From Tetrastigma voinierianum (Eukaryota > Streptophyta > Magnoliopsida > Vitales > Vitaceae): a stretch of 64,000 nt of DNA. A program made the position numbers and the translations under genes. Position 1 is the stretch's first letter. Every line of letters starts with the position of its first letter. Shown piece by piece: positions 1 through 10,032 of the stretch. The notes under the pieces were generated by a model. That model was not told the origin of the DNA. It searched no databases and was given only the letters and a program-made list of their open reading frames with translations. The stretch spans positions 1,178,001-1,242,000 of the forward strand of contig JAEQBH010002365.1 of NCBI GenBank assembly GCA_016808115.1, read 5' to 3'.

Positions 1-1214
1 CACATGTTGCTGAAAGAAGGATCAAAATGGACCGACTCACAACCCTTGCCTTTTGATTTAAATTTCAGAGGGTCCATAAGGTTGTTAAACTTTTGAAAGA
101 ATTCAACTGAACATGGTTTAGTTGACCAGTGACTCAACCTCCTGAGTTTTCAATAGCCTTTCCCAAAAATCCTATGTGCAATTGATACGTGATCTCTAGC
201 ATAAAGCTTGGTTCCAACACCCCCAAACTTGAGTTCAACTCACATATTTGGAAGAATCTAACTACGGAAGGATAGAGCGCATAGCCCTTTTATTCCTGCT
301 GATCCTACCTACTCATGAAGAAAAACCGGTGCTCGTAAGTTGGTTGGAGTGTTCTGTGCGAAGAGTTCGTTGGTGACTCCCACCCGGTTAGTTGGGCCTT
401 GGGCATTCAGTTCCCCTCGAACTTCACCCTGAACACTCAACTAAACCTAAAGGCCCTAAGTTATGGGAATCCTCTATCCCATGTAATAGGCAGTGAAGTC
501 AATTGCTCCCGACCAGTTGGCTTAGGGCATTAGGATTTGAAAAGCCATTTATTCTATTCATAAATTTTTTGTTTTTTGTCTTTTGTTTTTTTTTCTATTT
601 CTTTTTGTTTTTTTTTTTGTTTTTTTTCAATTGGGGCTTGGTGGCAATCTTCTTTTTCTAGGGTGTCCCATCACTTTGGTATTTAAAAACCTCCAAGGTA
701 TATTGAACCTTAGTAAGCAAGGCTCGGAGCCTAGACATATCCTAGAGATCACTTGTGTGTGGGTGCGATAGACTAGTTGAGAATTGGTTTCTTGAATACC
801 CCTGAGGTGATTCACTCTGTCTTCCTACCTATCCAACATGAAATTCCCGAGCATCTAACAACCTACGGATCCTTCCTTGATTATCTTTGTGTTTTCCTCT
901 GAGATTGAAGTGAAAAGGATCCTCGATTAGCATTCATGGCATCACGCACACACTTCCTAAAACAATCCTAAAACCAAAACAAACTAAAACCAGGAACCCC
1001 TAGTAAATAAAAACAGAAAAATCATCTACTAATGGCCAAATAACAAACGACGCTAAGATAAACACCAAACAAACCCTAAACAGGACACATATAACTAGGT
1101 ATAAGAAGCGACATAATAGAATAGAAAGCGTAAGAATAACCTAGAACACACTAGAAACACAAACACAAACTAGCAGACATAAAGCAAACCCTTACAACAA
1201 AAGCTCTGACTCGA
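1..1214 (-). other. 3' non-coding tail of element A
   Basis: There is no credible coding sequence here. On the minus strand the tail contains a purine-rich tract at 218-232 that reads TCAAGTTTGGGGGTG, the type of polypurine motif seen repeatedly before 3' LTRs of this group (compare 18414-18427 and about 37048-37066). A T-rich low-complexity run lies at about 566-637 and reads as poly-A-like on the element's own strand. The small open frames at 583-815 are low-complexity products of this run. Confidence 0.5.
218..232 (-). other. Polypurine-tract-like motif of element A
   Basis: On the minus strand this is a short purine run with the AAGTTTGGGGG core. Polypurine tracts prime plus-strand synthesis immediately upstream of the 3' LTR. 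No LTR start (TGATGA) follows directly, so it may be one of the several diffuse copies of this motif found in the 3' tails of these elements rather than the functional one. Confidence 0.35.
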
Positions 1215-2520
1215 TCACCCACCTCCCCAAAGAAAAATGTGAATGAAGTGTCCTCGATGTCGAGAAAAGAGCGAGAGAGGGTGTAGGAAGCCGCTTCCTT
1301 GGTGATCGACCCGGATCGGCTGCGGTGGCGGCCCAGAATTAGGTAGTTGAAGGAAGGAGGAGTACAGCGCTAGTTGGTCTAGATGGGCTGGCGGTTGCGG
1401 AGGATGGTCGCTGGATTTGAGAGACGGTGCGCGCATGTCGGCGAGGAGGGCCTCCAAATCCTGGCTGATGAGGACTCGATGCTCTTGGGTCTCATCCCAG
1501 TAGGCCTTGAAACAAGCCATGAGGTCAAGCACCGAGTCCTCCAGGATATGGGAAGGACTGGTCGGATCGTCCTCAGGGGAAGGCTGTGGTGGTAGGGATG
1601 AGCATAGGTCTGTGGAGGTGGGGGATGGGTGGAGTGCACGTGGAGGTGGGAGTGGGAGGATGCGTCGTGACAGCAGAGTGCACCGGGAGACCAGGCACAG
1701 GCGATACTCGAAGCATATCATAAATCTAAGGGTTCATTACCCGAGTCATAGTAAACACGGTCTTGGTACACGGCTTGTCGCGACGACCATGATTGCATTA
1801 ATCGGGTGTATCCAAGCCTCATTATCTTCTAAGGGCACCCCAACTTGCTTACATAGGCTGTAAATGATGAAGGGGTGCCTTAGGTTCATCTTGGCATCGC
1901 TGTTATGGAGGATGGCATCCTCATAACACTTGACATCCAGGTATGTCACGGATGATGGCATAATTGAGCGGCGCTTGATCACTTCACACACATTCATTGT
2001 CGAGAATGCGCGATGTGATGAAGTGATGCCATACTAACCTTGGGGATGTAGGCGAAATGTTTGTCTTTGAAATGCATCGTGCCCGCCATGTTATCTTCCC
2101 TCACCTTGCCCGTTGGTCAATACCCTAATGACCTCGGGGTAGTTCGAGGCCGCATAGAGGCTGTCAAACGCCCCATTGTCCATGGGTTCCAGATTGTAGA
2201 ACTAGTTGATGGACTTCGCATCGAAGTCGACCCAAATCCCACGCACTTGAACCCGTTTGTTCATTTTGGTGGCTAAATTGGCGTAGAATTCTCGGACTAT
2301 CATAGTGGAAGCCGATTTAGGTGGTTAGCATAGTGCGCGCTACCCCTTATTTGCAATTGTTTTGCGAAAGAAGTCCTCAAGGTGATGAAACCCCTTTTCC
2401 TTAATGAATGACCGATTTTTAGAGATGAGGCCGAATTTTTCGGCCGCACCTTCATTTACAAACTTGGTGTGGTCATAACTTTGTGCCGGCTCCTCATTGG
2501 CGACCTCTCTTTGTGGTCAT
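1215..2520 (-). pseudogene. T32 'putative plant transposon protein' ORF, decayed copy of element A
   Basis: The sequence reads in pieces from an ATG at 2520 to a stop near 1215. Recognisable segments in order are an N-terminal KFVNEGAAEKFGLISKNRSF-like block (about 2480-2400), an EKGFHHLEDFF block, then REFYANL and VRGIWVDFDAKSIN (about 2300-2180), a central part ending in SNYPEVIRVLTNGQG, and a C-terminal part (1997-1746) with PFIIYSLCKQVGVPL. The tail (1721-1215) is Pro/Ser-rich with a short acidic helix. This succession matches the plant family I know as the putative plant transposon protein domain (Transposase_32), found downstream of pol in Athila-type elements; its function is unknown. 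In-frame stops interrupt it (for example between SIN and FYNL), and a frameshift follows the first 10 codons or so. The family call is by memory and eye. Confidence 0.7.
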
Positions 2521-3717
2521 CTTTTATTGCTTACTCGACATTAGTGCGTATGGGTGGGCTGAGATGGTGGCCAAAGTTTTCCTTACCTCAATGTGGTCTC
2601 TAGACCTCTAACACCCAAGTGATGCAGTGGGAACAATTACCTCACTTGAAGCCACCCAAAGCTCACTAAGGCAAATTGTCGAACACCTAAGGGGCACTGT
2701 GGATATGGGCTTTATGACGCTACCCTAAGGCGCCGATGCCCTAAGCGGTCCCAAGGTGCCTTCTAAGATTTAATAGGCAAGAGCAACAACTAGAGCTCAC
2801 TCGAGAATGGCTCTGAGCCTCCTAGACCAGTCACACTTAGGCACAGCTAGTTAGGGCGCTGAGCAATTTAGGGCAATGGGGGATGGAGGCACTAGGGATG
2901 GTCTTAAGGCTGGAAAGAGTGTCCTAGGGCTAGTGAAGACAAGCTTAGATGAGTGGTTAGGACTTTGAAAAATGGAGAATTCGGGAGAGCTCTAACCCAA
3001 GGGTTGCGTGGGGAAGAAGAGTGAGTTTGTTCGCCGACAAAGGCGACGTACGCGACGTTATTATGACGTCGTCACGTTCGGTATGGCGTCGCGAAGTTCG
3101 GGCGCAACGTCGCGACTCTTGAGGGTTTATTTGCCAATGTCACGACGTTGAGACCAACATCGTGACGTTCCATAAGGGTGAGATCGCAACGTCGTGACGT
3201 GGAAGTGCTTGTCGTGGCGTTCAAGAGTGGTGCTAGGTGACGTTCGCGGCGTTACGAAGAGGATAAATAAGGATAGCCAATGTAGCGTGATGGGAAGCGA
3301 TTTTCGAGGTTCCATCAACATTGTGACTTGGAGACGTCGCAAAGTGACAACGTCACAATGTTGAGAGCCAACGTCACGACGTGACAGAGAGGGCAAAATT
3401 ACAAAATTTCAAAAAGTTGCTAAGTGTGAGAAAGCCCCCTTGAATAAAGTTCTGACCCCTTCACACTCTTGGAATGGGCGTCACGAGCTATCCCTCCGCT
3501 TCCATTGCTATCTCCGGTCCTGAAAACAGACAATCAAAAGAAAATCCCGATTACGAAAAGTGAGACAGAAAAATATGCAAAAGCCAAAACACCAAAAACT
3601 ATTACGAAAAGAAAGGATGAAAGCTTGGGTTGCCTCCCAAGTAGCGCTTTGTTTAATGTCATTAGCTCGATGACCCTGAATCTCAATAATCTAGAGGTTC
3701 TGGGATTGCCAGACTCC
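2521..3717 (-). other. Spacer between pol and the T32 ORF of element A, rich in CGTCACGACG-like words
   Basis: This is about 1.2 kb without a believable gene. Between about 3035 and 3390 there are many short words built on ACGTC[GA][CT]GACG, such as GACGTCGTCACG, ACGTCGTGACGT and CGTCGCGAC. They resemble the GTCGCGAC palindromes in the LTRs of B and E. The same kind of word sits at the equivalent place in B (15600-15960) and E (33990-34265). The rest (2521-3030) shows nothing I can assign. Confidence 0.5.
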
Positions 3718-4181
3718 CTACGGCACTACTTCTAGTATGCTTAGCGGAATGGTTTGCTTATTCGCATGGACCTCACCTCCGAAGTATGGCTTCAACTGTT
3801 GTGTGTTAACTTTGAATGTTCCTTTCTCAGGGTGTATAATTTCTGCTCCTCCATGTGGAAAAACCTGGGTCACAGTAAATGGTCCCGACCACCGTGACTT
3901 TAATTTCCCTGGAAAAAGTTTGAGTTGAGAATTGAATAAGAGGACCCGCTGACCCGCCTTGAACTCTTTCCTTATGATATGTTTGTCATGCCAGGCTTTC
4001 ATATTTTCCTTAAATATTTGAGCATTCTTGTATGCCTCATTGCAGAATTCATTCAATTCACTAAGAATTTGTAGCATCCGGCTCTCTCAGAGCCACTTCT
4101 TGTCCATGTTCGACATCGAGTTCTTGATAGGCTCTATGTTCCAATTCCACCGGAAAGTGACTTGCTTTCCCATAAACTAGT
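3718..4181 (-). pseudogene. Integrase C-terminal part of element A pol
   Basis: The minus-strand frame is open from the element B junction to 3718. It begins in the integrase motif LVYGKASHFPVELEHRAY, continues through a linker with one break near 4078, and ends in a C-terminal domain with WHDKHI, FKAGQRVLLFNSQL, FPGKLKSRWSGPF and VTQVFPHGGAEI. These are the hallmark segments of the plant Athila integrase tail (GPY/F-type module: K-S-R-W-S-G-P-F). The frame closes with LSILEVVP. The upstream catalytic core is at 21181-21909. The sequence is well preserved compared with the rest of A. Confidence 0.85.
4177..4181. repeat. Target site duplication CTAGT, left copy
   Basis: CTAGT here directly precedes the TGATGAG start of element B. 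An identical CTAGT follows the ...AAAACA end of B at 21181-21185. A perfect 5-bp duplication on both sides of TG...CA ends is the expected integrase signature and fixes both borders of B. Confidence 0.93.
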
Positions 4182-4530
4182 TGATGAGTCCAAAAACTCA
4201 TTAGATTTTTAATCCATTTTTCTGAGTATGTTACAAGATAAATGTGATTTAATTGACTCAAATTTCATTTTGTAGGAAAATACAACAGAAACTCAAATCT
4301 TAGCAAAAATCAGAAGAAACCAGTTGTAGCAGAATTGAGGTCACAACTAAAAATTTAAGTCACGACAGGAATGCTCGGTTATGACAAATTCGAATCCCAC
4401 GACATCAACAGATTCAGCTCTGAAGAAGAAATAGAAAACTTGAACAAGTAAAGTCGTGACTTGAAGAAGGAGGTTGCAACAAAGAAAACGTGGTCGAGAC
4501 TGAAGGAAATAATCAAGGGAAGAAATTCAT

Positions 4531-5376
4531 GTCGCGACATCACCATGATGTCGCGACACCAACTGAAAAGAAATAATGTCGCGACCTTTACTACGAGTCG
4601 TGACAGGATCGATCTATGAAGCCACGGAGAGGTTTTGCAAAGAAAGCGCAACCATTTTTTTTAAAATAAAGGATCCATTTCGAATTCGCGACATCATTCG
4701 GATATCGCGACATATAACGAGGAGGATTTAAGGTGCAACCAAAGATAGAGTTTGGAGGAGAATTAAGCAACTGTGGCCAAATAGTAGCTTGCAGGGAAGC
4801 TGAACTGCGACCTTTCACAAGTCAAGGATCAGAAATGATGTCGCGACCACTCATTAAGGTCGCGACTTGAAGAAAAGTTGAGCAAAAGAAATTGATGTCG
4901 CGACATGTAACTGAGGTCGCGACCTGGAAAATAGGTGGGAAAGAGGAAAATGGTTTCCATGTCGTGAGGTTGCAACTTTGAAGAAAAAGAAATGGGAAGC
5001 AAAGTCGCGACATCACCATGAGGTCTCGACATAAAATTGAAAGATGAAAGCAAGAAGACCACCAACACGATTCTCGACCAAGGAATCAAAGTCACCACAT
5101 GAAGTCACATCCTTGCAAACTGACAAAGTGAAATTGTAACTATGATGTCATGGCTTCGAAGCTAGAAGAATAGGAAGATGATGATCTTCGCTGACGTAAG
5201 CTAGGAATCACGACATCAACGCGGAAAGAGCGATGAGCAAAGGTCGCGACTACAAGCGATGTAGCGACCGATCAAAGAGCATTTGCAAGACAAGCTGGTT
5301 GCAACTTAAGAAGAAGTCGCGATCGCGAGGCATGCAAGACAAGTCCATGTCGACGCATCAACTTGAGGTCGCGACA
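4531..5376. repeat. Dispersed array of the palindrome GTCGCGAC in the B 5' LTR
   Basis: Exact GTCGCGAC starts at 4531, 4550, 4578, 4840, 4859, 4898, 4916, 5004, 5243 and 5369, often extended to the 10-bp palindrome TGTCGCGACA or followed by AT. Between them lie many one-step variants (GTCGTGAC, GTCACGAC, TTGCAAC). The words are irregularly spaced at about 15-250 bp, so this is a scattered motif array rather than a tandem satellite. The last copy is about 65 bp upstream of the TATA box. I infer a regulatory or structural role from position only. Confidence 0.85.
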
Positions 5377-5441
5377 TAGGCTGATGGTAGGCTTTTCTTT
5401 GGATTTCCTAGACATTTGGGGATTATTTAAATTCTTTCTTG

Positions 5442-5450
5442 ATATAAATA
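5442..5450 (+). promoter_or_regulatory. TATA box of the B 5' LTR
   Basis: The sequence is ATATAAATA in a GATATAAATAGATAG context, placed directly after the palindrome array. The equivalent in the 3' LTR is GTATAAATAGATAG at 19704-19712. This is the expected U3 core promoter, with the RNA start inferred about 30 bp downstream. Confidence 0.7.
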
Positions 5451-6906
5451 GATAGATGTAGAAAGTAAAGTAAGTTTCCGTCTTCACTACGAGAAAAAGG
5501 GAGAAGAAGAGGAACTGAGTGTATATTTTTAATTTTTAATTTTATTTTTTATTTTTTGGTTTTGAATGCATGGTATGCAAAGACAAGTGAGGCTAGATCT
5601 TTAGTTCTATTATTTTCTTAAGTATTACGCCTGGTTATGAAATCTAGGCAATTTCTAAATTCCTCTCGATTTAATTGCAATTACGAGTGGTTGTGCGTGA
5701 TCGGTGCTCCATTTCTTAGTCGCAATCTGCGATGTCGAAACCTGCTTGACTCTATTTGGATTTGATTTACATTTAGTTAGTCTTTCCTGCACAATAATGG
5801 AGAATTAATTTGGGTTCGGTTTTTACTTAATCGGTGTCGTTTTGAATGGATAAGTTCCCAATGGTAGTACCTAATACCAGTTGAGGGAATGTATCTTACT
5901 AAATATCCGGGATGCCGCACTGCGTGACCTGAGAATGATTCACGAGTTGAGAGAATTCTTTTCTGGGTATGTTCAACTACCGTGTGGCTGCGAGCTCACG
6001 AAAGTTCATTTGATAAATCCCCGTTAAGCTCATAATTGAAGTTGGAGGGTGTATTTAACAATATAAATAATGTCGAAGAGTTCACCTTAATCTATAGGTA
6101 AGTTCCAATCCCGGTAGCTTGAATCTGAAAATCAAGGAAAGGGATAAACCCATAGATCTGGAGGTTGAGCCACCAACTAAGTAGTAGAAACTTTGCGAAA
6201 ATCTGAGAGAAGGTAAGCGAAAGTTCTGGCATCCTTGAGACATGGGTGTGAAGTATTGAGAAGAGAAAAATACGGATCTTGCGAAGTTTGGAATACGGGT
6301 ATTTGGTTTGATCTTGTCTTAGAGAAGCGAGATATCAATCGATGAATATGGAGAAATCAATTCCAATAATTAGGAAATCTTGGACAATAACCCTGGAGAT
6401 CCACATGCATAGAGCAGACGATGGGTTTAGTGATGGAATTATTTGTTCCATTGTATTTCATTGATAGTTTTACGTTTCTCACGGGAGCCCAGTTCAATCC
6501 ATTCATTTGTATACAATTTATTTTCATTCATTTACTTTTGTTTTAGTTTAGTTTGAACATATTTAATAGTATAGGATTTCTAATTTTTGTCGTTTGATAA
6601 AACCTTTCTTATGAGTTTTGAGTCAAATAGTATGAAATTTTAGTAGTTGGGAGTAGTTGATCGTAATTCGCTATCAATCTGCATGGGAATGATACGGACA
6701 CATTGGTTACTACTTGTATGGCTGTGCACTTACGAGTGTCATAGACTTACCCTTATTTTTTAAATCCACGAACATTAAAGAGAAAATTATTTTATCAAGC
6801 AAACTTATCGAAAGTGACATGGATACAAGAAGTGTAAGACTCTCGTAGCTATATTAATTTGAGGAGTTTTAATCTATATAGAAAAAGGCAAACAAGTTTT
6901 TTTTTA

Positions 6907-6924
6907 TGGCGCAGATTCTTGTTG
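6907..6924 (+). other. Candidate primer-binding site of element B
   Basis: TGGCGC followed by AGATTCTTG lies 12 bases after the LTR end (AACA at 6894), in an AGTTTTTTTTTATGGCGC context. Other family members have AGTTTTTGGCGCCGTTGCCGGGG at this point, complementary to the 3' end of plant tRNA-Asp as I recall it. Only the first six bases fit here, so the site is degenerate or diverged. Confidence 0.45.
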
Positions 6925-7137
6925 AAAAATTAATTAGATCGATATTAAGGCAAAAGAAAAATACTAATTTGGACATTTAAGAAAGAACAAAAAATAGCTT
7001 TACCCAGCAGTGGCTACATCAGCCACTAATCGTTAACAAACCATGTTGGAAATATTTGTTTAAGTTTTACTAATCCTATTAATCTGAGTGTGTTTTGATT
7101 TCAGGAGAACCTTTAATGCATATGAAGCAGATTACGA

Positions 7138-8560
7138 CTGATTCAGTGAATCTTGAATTGGAGAGAACACTTTCGGGAGCTTAGAAAGACAAAAGAAGCG
7201 AAGGCACGGCTATGGCGAGATGAGAGACATGACGGTGAGAGGAACGAGAGGACAACAACCGGGGAGGCCTCCATTAATGTCCTGATGGAGGAGGGGATTT
7301 TTGAGCGTATTCGGGAAGAGTATTACCGTAATTAGGCGACTACGGTGGATCTGCGGAGTAATTTCGAATTAAAGCCGGCCTTGATTACAATGGTTCAACG
7401 CATCGGTTCTTGGTATTCCACCAAAGACCCAAGCCGAGGCACACAGGAAGATTTCTCGGGATAGTAAAAATGCGAGTGAAGGCTAGCAGGCAGTTGTGAG
7501 ACCCGGAGGTGATAAAGTTGCATATCTTTCCATTTTCTTTGAGAGATAGCATGGTATGAATCATTACCATATGGTTCGGTTGATACTTGGGAAGAGTTGG
7601 TAGAAGCTTACTTGGGCAGATTCTTTCCCCCATCTCTCACTTCAGAGAGAAGAAGGAAGATAATAGTATTCCAACAAGGGGAAGATGAGAGCCTATATGT
7701 AGCTTAGGAAAGATTCAAGAGGTTCTTGAAGAGATGCCCGATGCATGACATGGGTGAAGACTTCGGGGATGGATAGTGTATCATGCTTTAAATGATACAT
7801 TTAAGGAGGTATTATCGATGCCATCTTTGTGGAGCATTGAACGAAAAGTGTTGAAGGAGAGAGATCGATAGAAGACACGGCAAAATGCAATATGAAAGCT
7901 CCATACGGAGGTTTTCAAGAGAAATAGCAGAGGAAAAGGGGTCATGGGCGAGCAAGATGACAGCCATGGAGGCAAAGTTGGATTGCCATAATCGTAGGAT
8001 GAATGAGCAGGAGAAAGATGCACCTTGCTCATGAAATAGGGCGTGGAAAGAGAACTTATTAGAAGAAGTCTTGAGTGCCAGCGAAGAAGATTCTTATGGG
8101 GCGAAGAGTTAAGAAATGCGTGGCGAGTAAGAAGTTATATCATTTCAAGCCAAATCCTAACTTGCCTATACACTACAATCCAGCAGGAACCATGAGGAAT
8201 TTCTCATATGGTGGAGGGGCATTACAAGGCCCAGGCATGGACGAGAATCCTCGGCAAGTATCGGCAGCACGAGTTCCGGCGCGGCCCCGGCAAGGAGGTG
8301 AAAGCAGAAATGAATATCAGGGTCAGAGGAGGACTCAACCATTTGAAGAACAAATGTTGTAGTTCATGGGGGACAACAAGAGGCTATTACAATTCCATGA
8401 ACATAAACTATCTGACTTGGAGCTTTGGTCGATGCCAATCATTTTAGGAGAAGAATCGCCCAGTGCCTGGCTGAAATTTGGCGACCTGAAATAGAATGGC
8501 TTGAATATGCGGTCGAGCAAGGGCACATTCCTAGTGACACTCAAAAGAACCCAAAGACTA
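7138..8560 (+). pseudogene. gag remnant of element B
   Basis: This encodes the capsid/nucleocapsid precursor of an Athila-like element, broken by stops and frameshifts. It opens with a charged region (ELRKTKEAKARLWRDERHD). NFELKPALITMVQ follows at 7360-7398, the conserved start of the plant gag domain. Next come SVDTWEELVEAYLGRFFPPS and a GEDESLYVA block followed by ERFKRFLKRCPMHDM (about 7580-7750), the core of the Retrotrans_gag family. The 8075-8440 part is basic and Gly/Arg-rich, fitting a nucleic-acid-binding tail. No CCHC zinc knuckle is visible, which is usual for Athila gag. Confidence 0.8.
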
Positions 8561-9330
8561 CATGCGATTCAACTAAAAGTGGTAGGATTTGAGCAGCAAC
8601 GAAGAATGAGAAAGGAAAGAAGGCCAGTGAGAGAAAAAGAAAAGGCGAAAAAGAAGGAGAAGAGCTTTAGTTGGGTAGAAAGAGTAATGACCGAGAAAAA
8701 GAAGGAAGGAGTACCGGCTTATCCACCTTCGAGTGCCATTTCCACGAGACTTCAAGTCAAGAAAGAAGAACCTGATTTTCTAAATTCTTGGCATTTCAAG
8801 AAGATAGAAATAAATATTCCATTTGCGAAATTGTCAGTCAAATGCCTCTTTATGCAAAATTTCGATGGAATGCGACGAAAGGAAGATATTGAAGGAGGAA
8901 TAGTGAACTTGGCGCTACTGCGGGTGCCATTATCCTAGCTCGTGAAAATGAAAGACCCTGCCGGTTTCTGCATTCCCTGTTCCATAGAAATATGAATTAG
9001 CTTTATGTGATTCGGGCGCTAGTATAAATTTGATGCCTCTATCAGTTGTGCAGAGACTTAATTTGGGGGAACTTACCCCAACAACAATTACATTGCAGAT
9101 GGCTGATAGATCAATGGCACAACCAGAAGGCATTCTTGAAGATGTACTTGTCAAGGGTTGGAAATTCATGGCACCAGGTGGATTTTATCAATGCGGATGG
9201 AAGAAGACACTTGAGTTCCCTTGTTCTTTGGGAAGACCTTTCTTAACACAGCTGGAGGCTGCTAGCATGATAGACGTCTGAGAAAGGTGAGCGACACTCG
9301 GGGTTGGAAATGAAGCTGATTGCATTTTAA
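8561..9330 (+). pseudogene. gag C-terminus and aspartic protease remnant of element B
   Basis: An extended Lys/Glu-rich frame (8573-8938) leads into FKKIEINIPFAKL, the conserved gag-protease linker of Athila elements. After a frameshift the protease reads CDSGASINLMPLSVVQRLNL, with the catalytic D-S-G-A at 9009-9020. TITLQMADRSMAQPEGILEDV and a degraded second half (LGRPFL at about 9220-9245) follow. The catalytic triad is intact but the frame is broken near 9165. It would cleave the Gag-Pol polyprotein in an active element. Confidence 0.85.
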
Positions 9331-9686
9331 TATTAATAGGAGTGCAGGAACATCTGATGCTTAGATGCGAGGCAGTTGTATGGGCGCGTAGGAAACAATA
9401 GCCTTCGATGTTGAATTGAATTAGATTGCCATCCTTCAACCTCACATCAATAGAAATTGAGATGAATTTTGATTATCTTGAGAGTCTTGATTGTGAAGTC
9501 TTGCCTCGGGAATTTGTTTAACGAGGAAACATTCAGTATAAATGAAAACGATCAAGATGAAGTATGCGTCGAAACAACAGGCTCATGAAGCGAAACTAGT
9601 GCGAAGAATTGTACATTGAAAGAATTTACTTGGTCATTTGAAATATGAGTTTTTAGAACCAGAAAAGAGAAAATCAGTTATCATAT
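9331..9686 (+). other. Protease-RT linker of element B
   Basis: This 350-bp stretch between the protease remnant and the solo LTR C has no open frame of note. It should correspond to the poorly conserved linker and the first part of RT, but I cannot align residues with confidence. Confidence 0.4.
9682..9686. repeat. Target site duplication CATAT, left copy
   Basis: CATAT directly precedes TGTTGAC, which is the reverse complement of the LTR end GTCAACA. The identical CATAT at 12365-12369 follows the other terminus. This proves that 9687-12364 is one insertion unit. Confidence 0.92.
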
Positions 9687-9691
9687 TGTTG

Positions 9692-10032
9692 ACAGACCAA
9701 AGAACACATACAAATCTATGACACTATTACCAAAGGACTATTAACTAATCCCCGACAGGCGCCGTAAAACTTGTTGTGGTAAAGAACACATACAAATCTA
9801 TGACACTATTACGAATTTATTAACTAATCGGCCAATGGCATCTATAAAACTTGTTGGCAGGACCAAAGAACATATACAAATCTATGACATATTATTACGA
9901 AAGGACTATTAACTAATGCGTGACGAGCCTGCATAAAACTTGTTGACGGACAAGAACACATACAAATCTATGACAACATTACCAAGGGACTAACTAATCC
10001 CTACCAGCGGCGCCACTAAAACTTGTTGACAT
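9692..10032 (-). repeat. Four tandem ~83-bp modules with primer-binding-site-like cores, inside solo LTR C
   Basis: The landmark AAATCTATGACA recurs at 9712, 9794, 9877 and 9963 (plus-strand reading), a period of 82, 83 and 86 bp. Read on the element strand, each unit is ACAAGTTTT, then a variable GGCGCC/GCCG core with CGGGGATTAG, then TTAATAGTCCTTTGGTAAT and GTCATAGATTTGTATGTGTTC. The core resembles the tRNA-Asp-type primer-binding site that normally lies just outside the LTR. The units end in the same ...AACA that terminates the LTR. The CATAT duplication lies beyond them, so they are part of the LTR. Confidence 0.88.

Larger units (their letters stand above)
1..4181 (-). mobile_element. 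Element A (Athila-like Ty3/gypsy), 3' portion
   Basis: This is the downstream part of a minus-strand LTR retrotransposon whose upstream part resumes at 21181. Reading from 4181 leftwards it holds the integrase C-terminus, a spacer rich in CGTCACGACG-like words, a decayed T32 ORF and a 3' non-coding tail that reaches the window edge. No copy of the A LTR (26314-27459) is visible in 1-1214, so the 3' LTR probably lies outside the window. The two parts belong together because the conserved integrase motif L-V-Y-G-K is read from the last bases before 4181, while the residues that normally precede it are read from 21185 upwards. The pieces are separated only by element B and its CTAGT duplication. 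Confidence 0.85.
4182..6894 (+). repeat. 5' LTR of element B
   Basis: This is a 2.7 kb LTR starting TGATGAGTCC and ending GGCAAACA. It aligns end to end with 18428-21180; shared landmarks are the opening CTCATTAGATTTTTAATCC, the GTCGCGAC word array, the TATA box and the closing TAGCTATATTAATTTGAG. U3 holds at least ten exact GTCGCGAC copies between 4531 and 5376, followed by the TATA box at 5442. Unlike the LTRs of C, E and H it has no primer-binding-site-like modules before its end. Confidence 0.92.

Noticed and set aside
583..815. Short hydrophobic frame MFFFLFLFVFFF and its antisense partner
   Set aside because: It is produced by a poly-T run in the non-coding tail of element A.
4061..4261. 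66-aa minus frame spanning the A/B junction as a novel fusion protein
   Set aside because: The N-terminal half is B LTR sequence and the C-terminal half is A integrase; the frame is accidental.
4531..5376. GTCGCGAC words as CAMTA (CGCG-box) binding sites
   Set aside because: As I recall the CGCG box is [ACG]CGCG[CGT]; here the core is flanked by T and A (TCGCGA), so it does not fit.
4531..5376. GTCGCGAC array as a CRISPR array or tandem satellite
   Set aside because: Repeat units are only 8-10 bp with irregular spacing and no spacer-repeat periodicity, and the context is a plant LTR.
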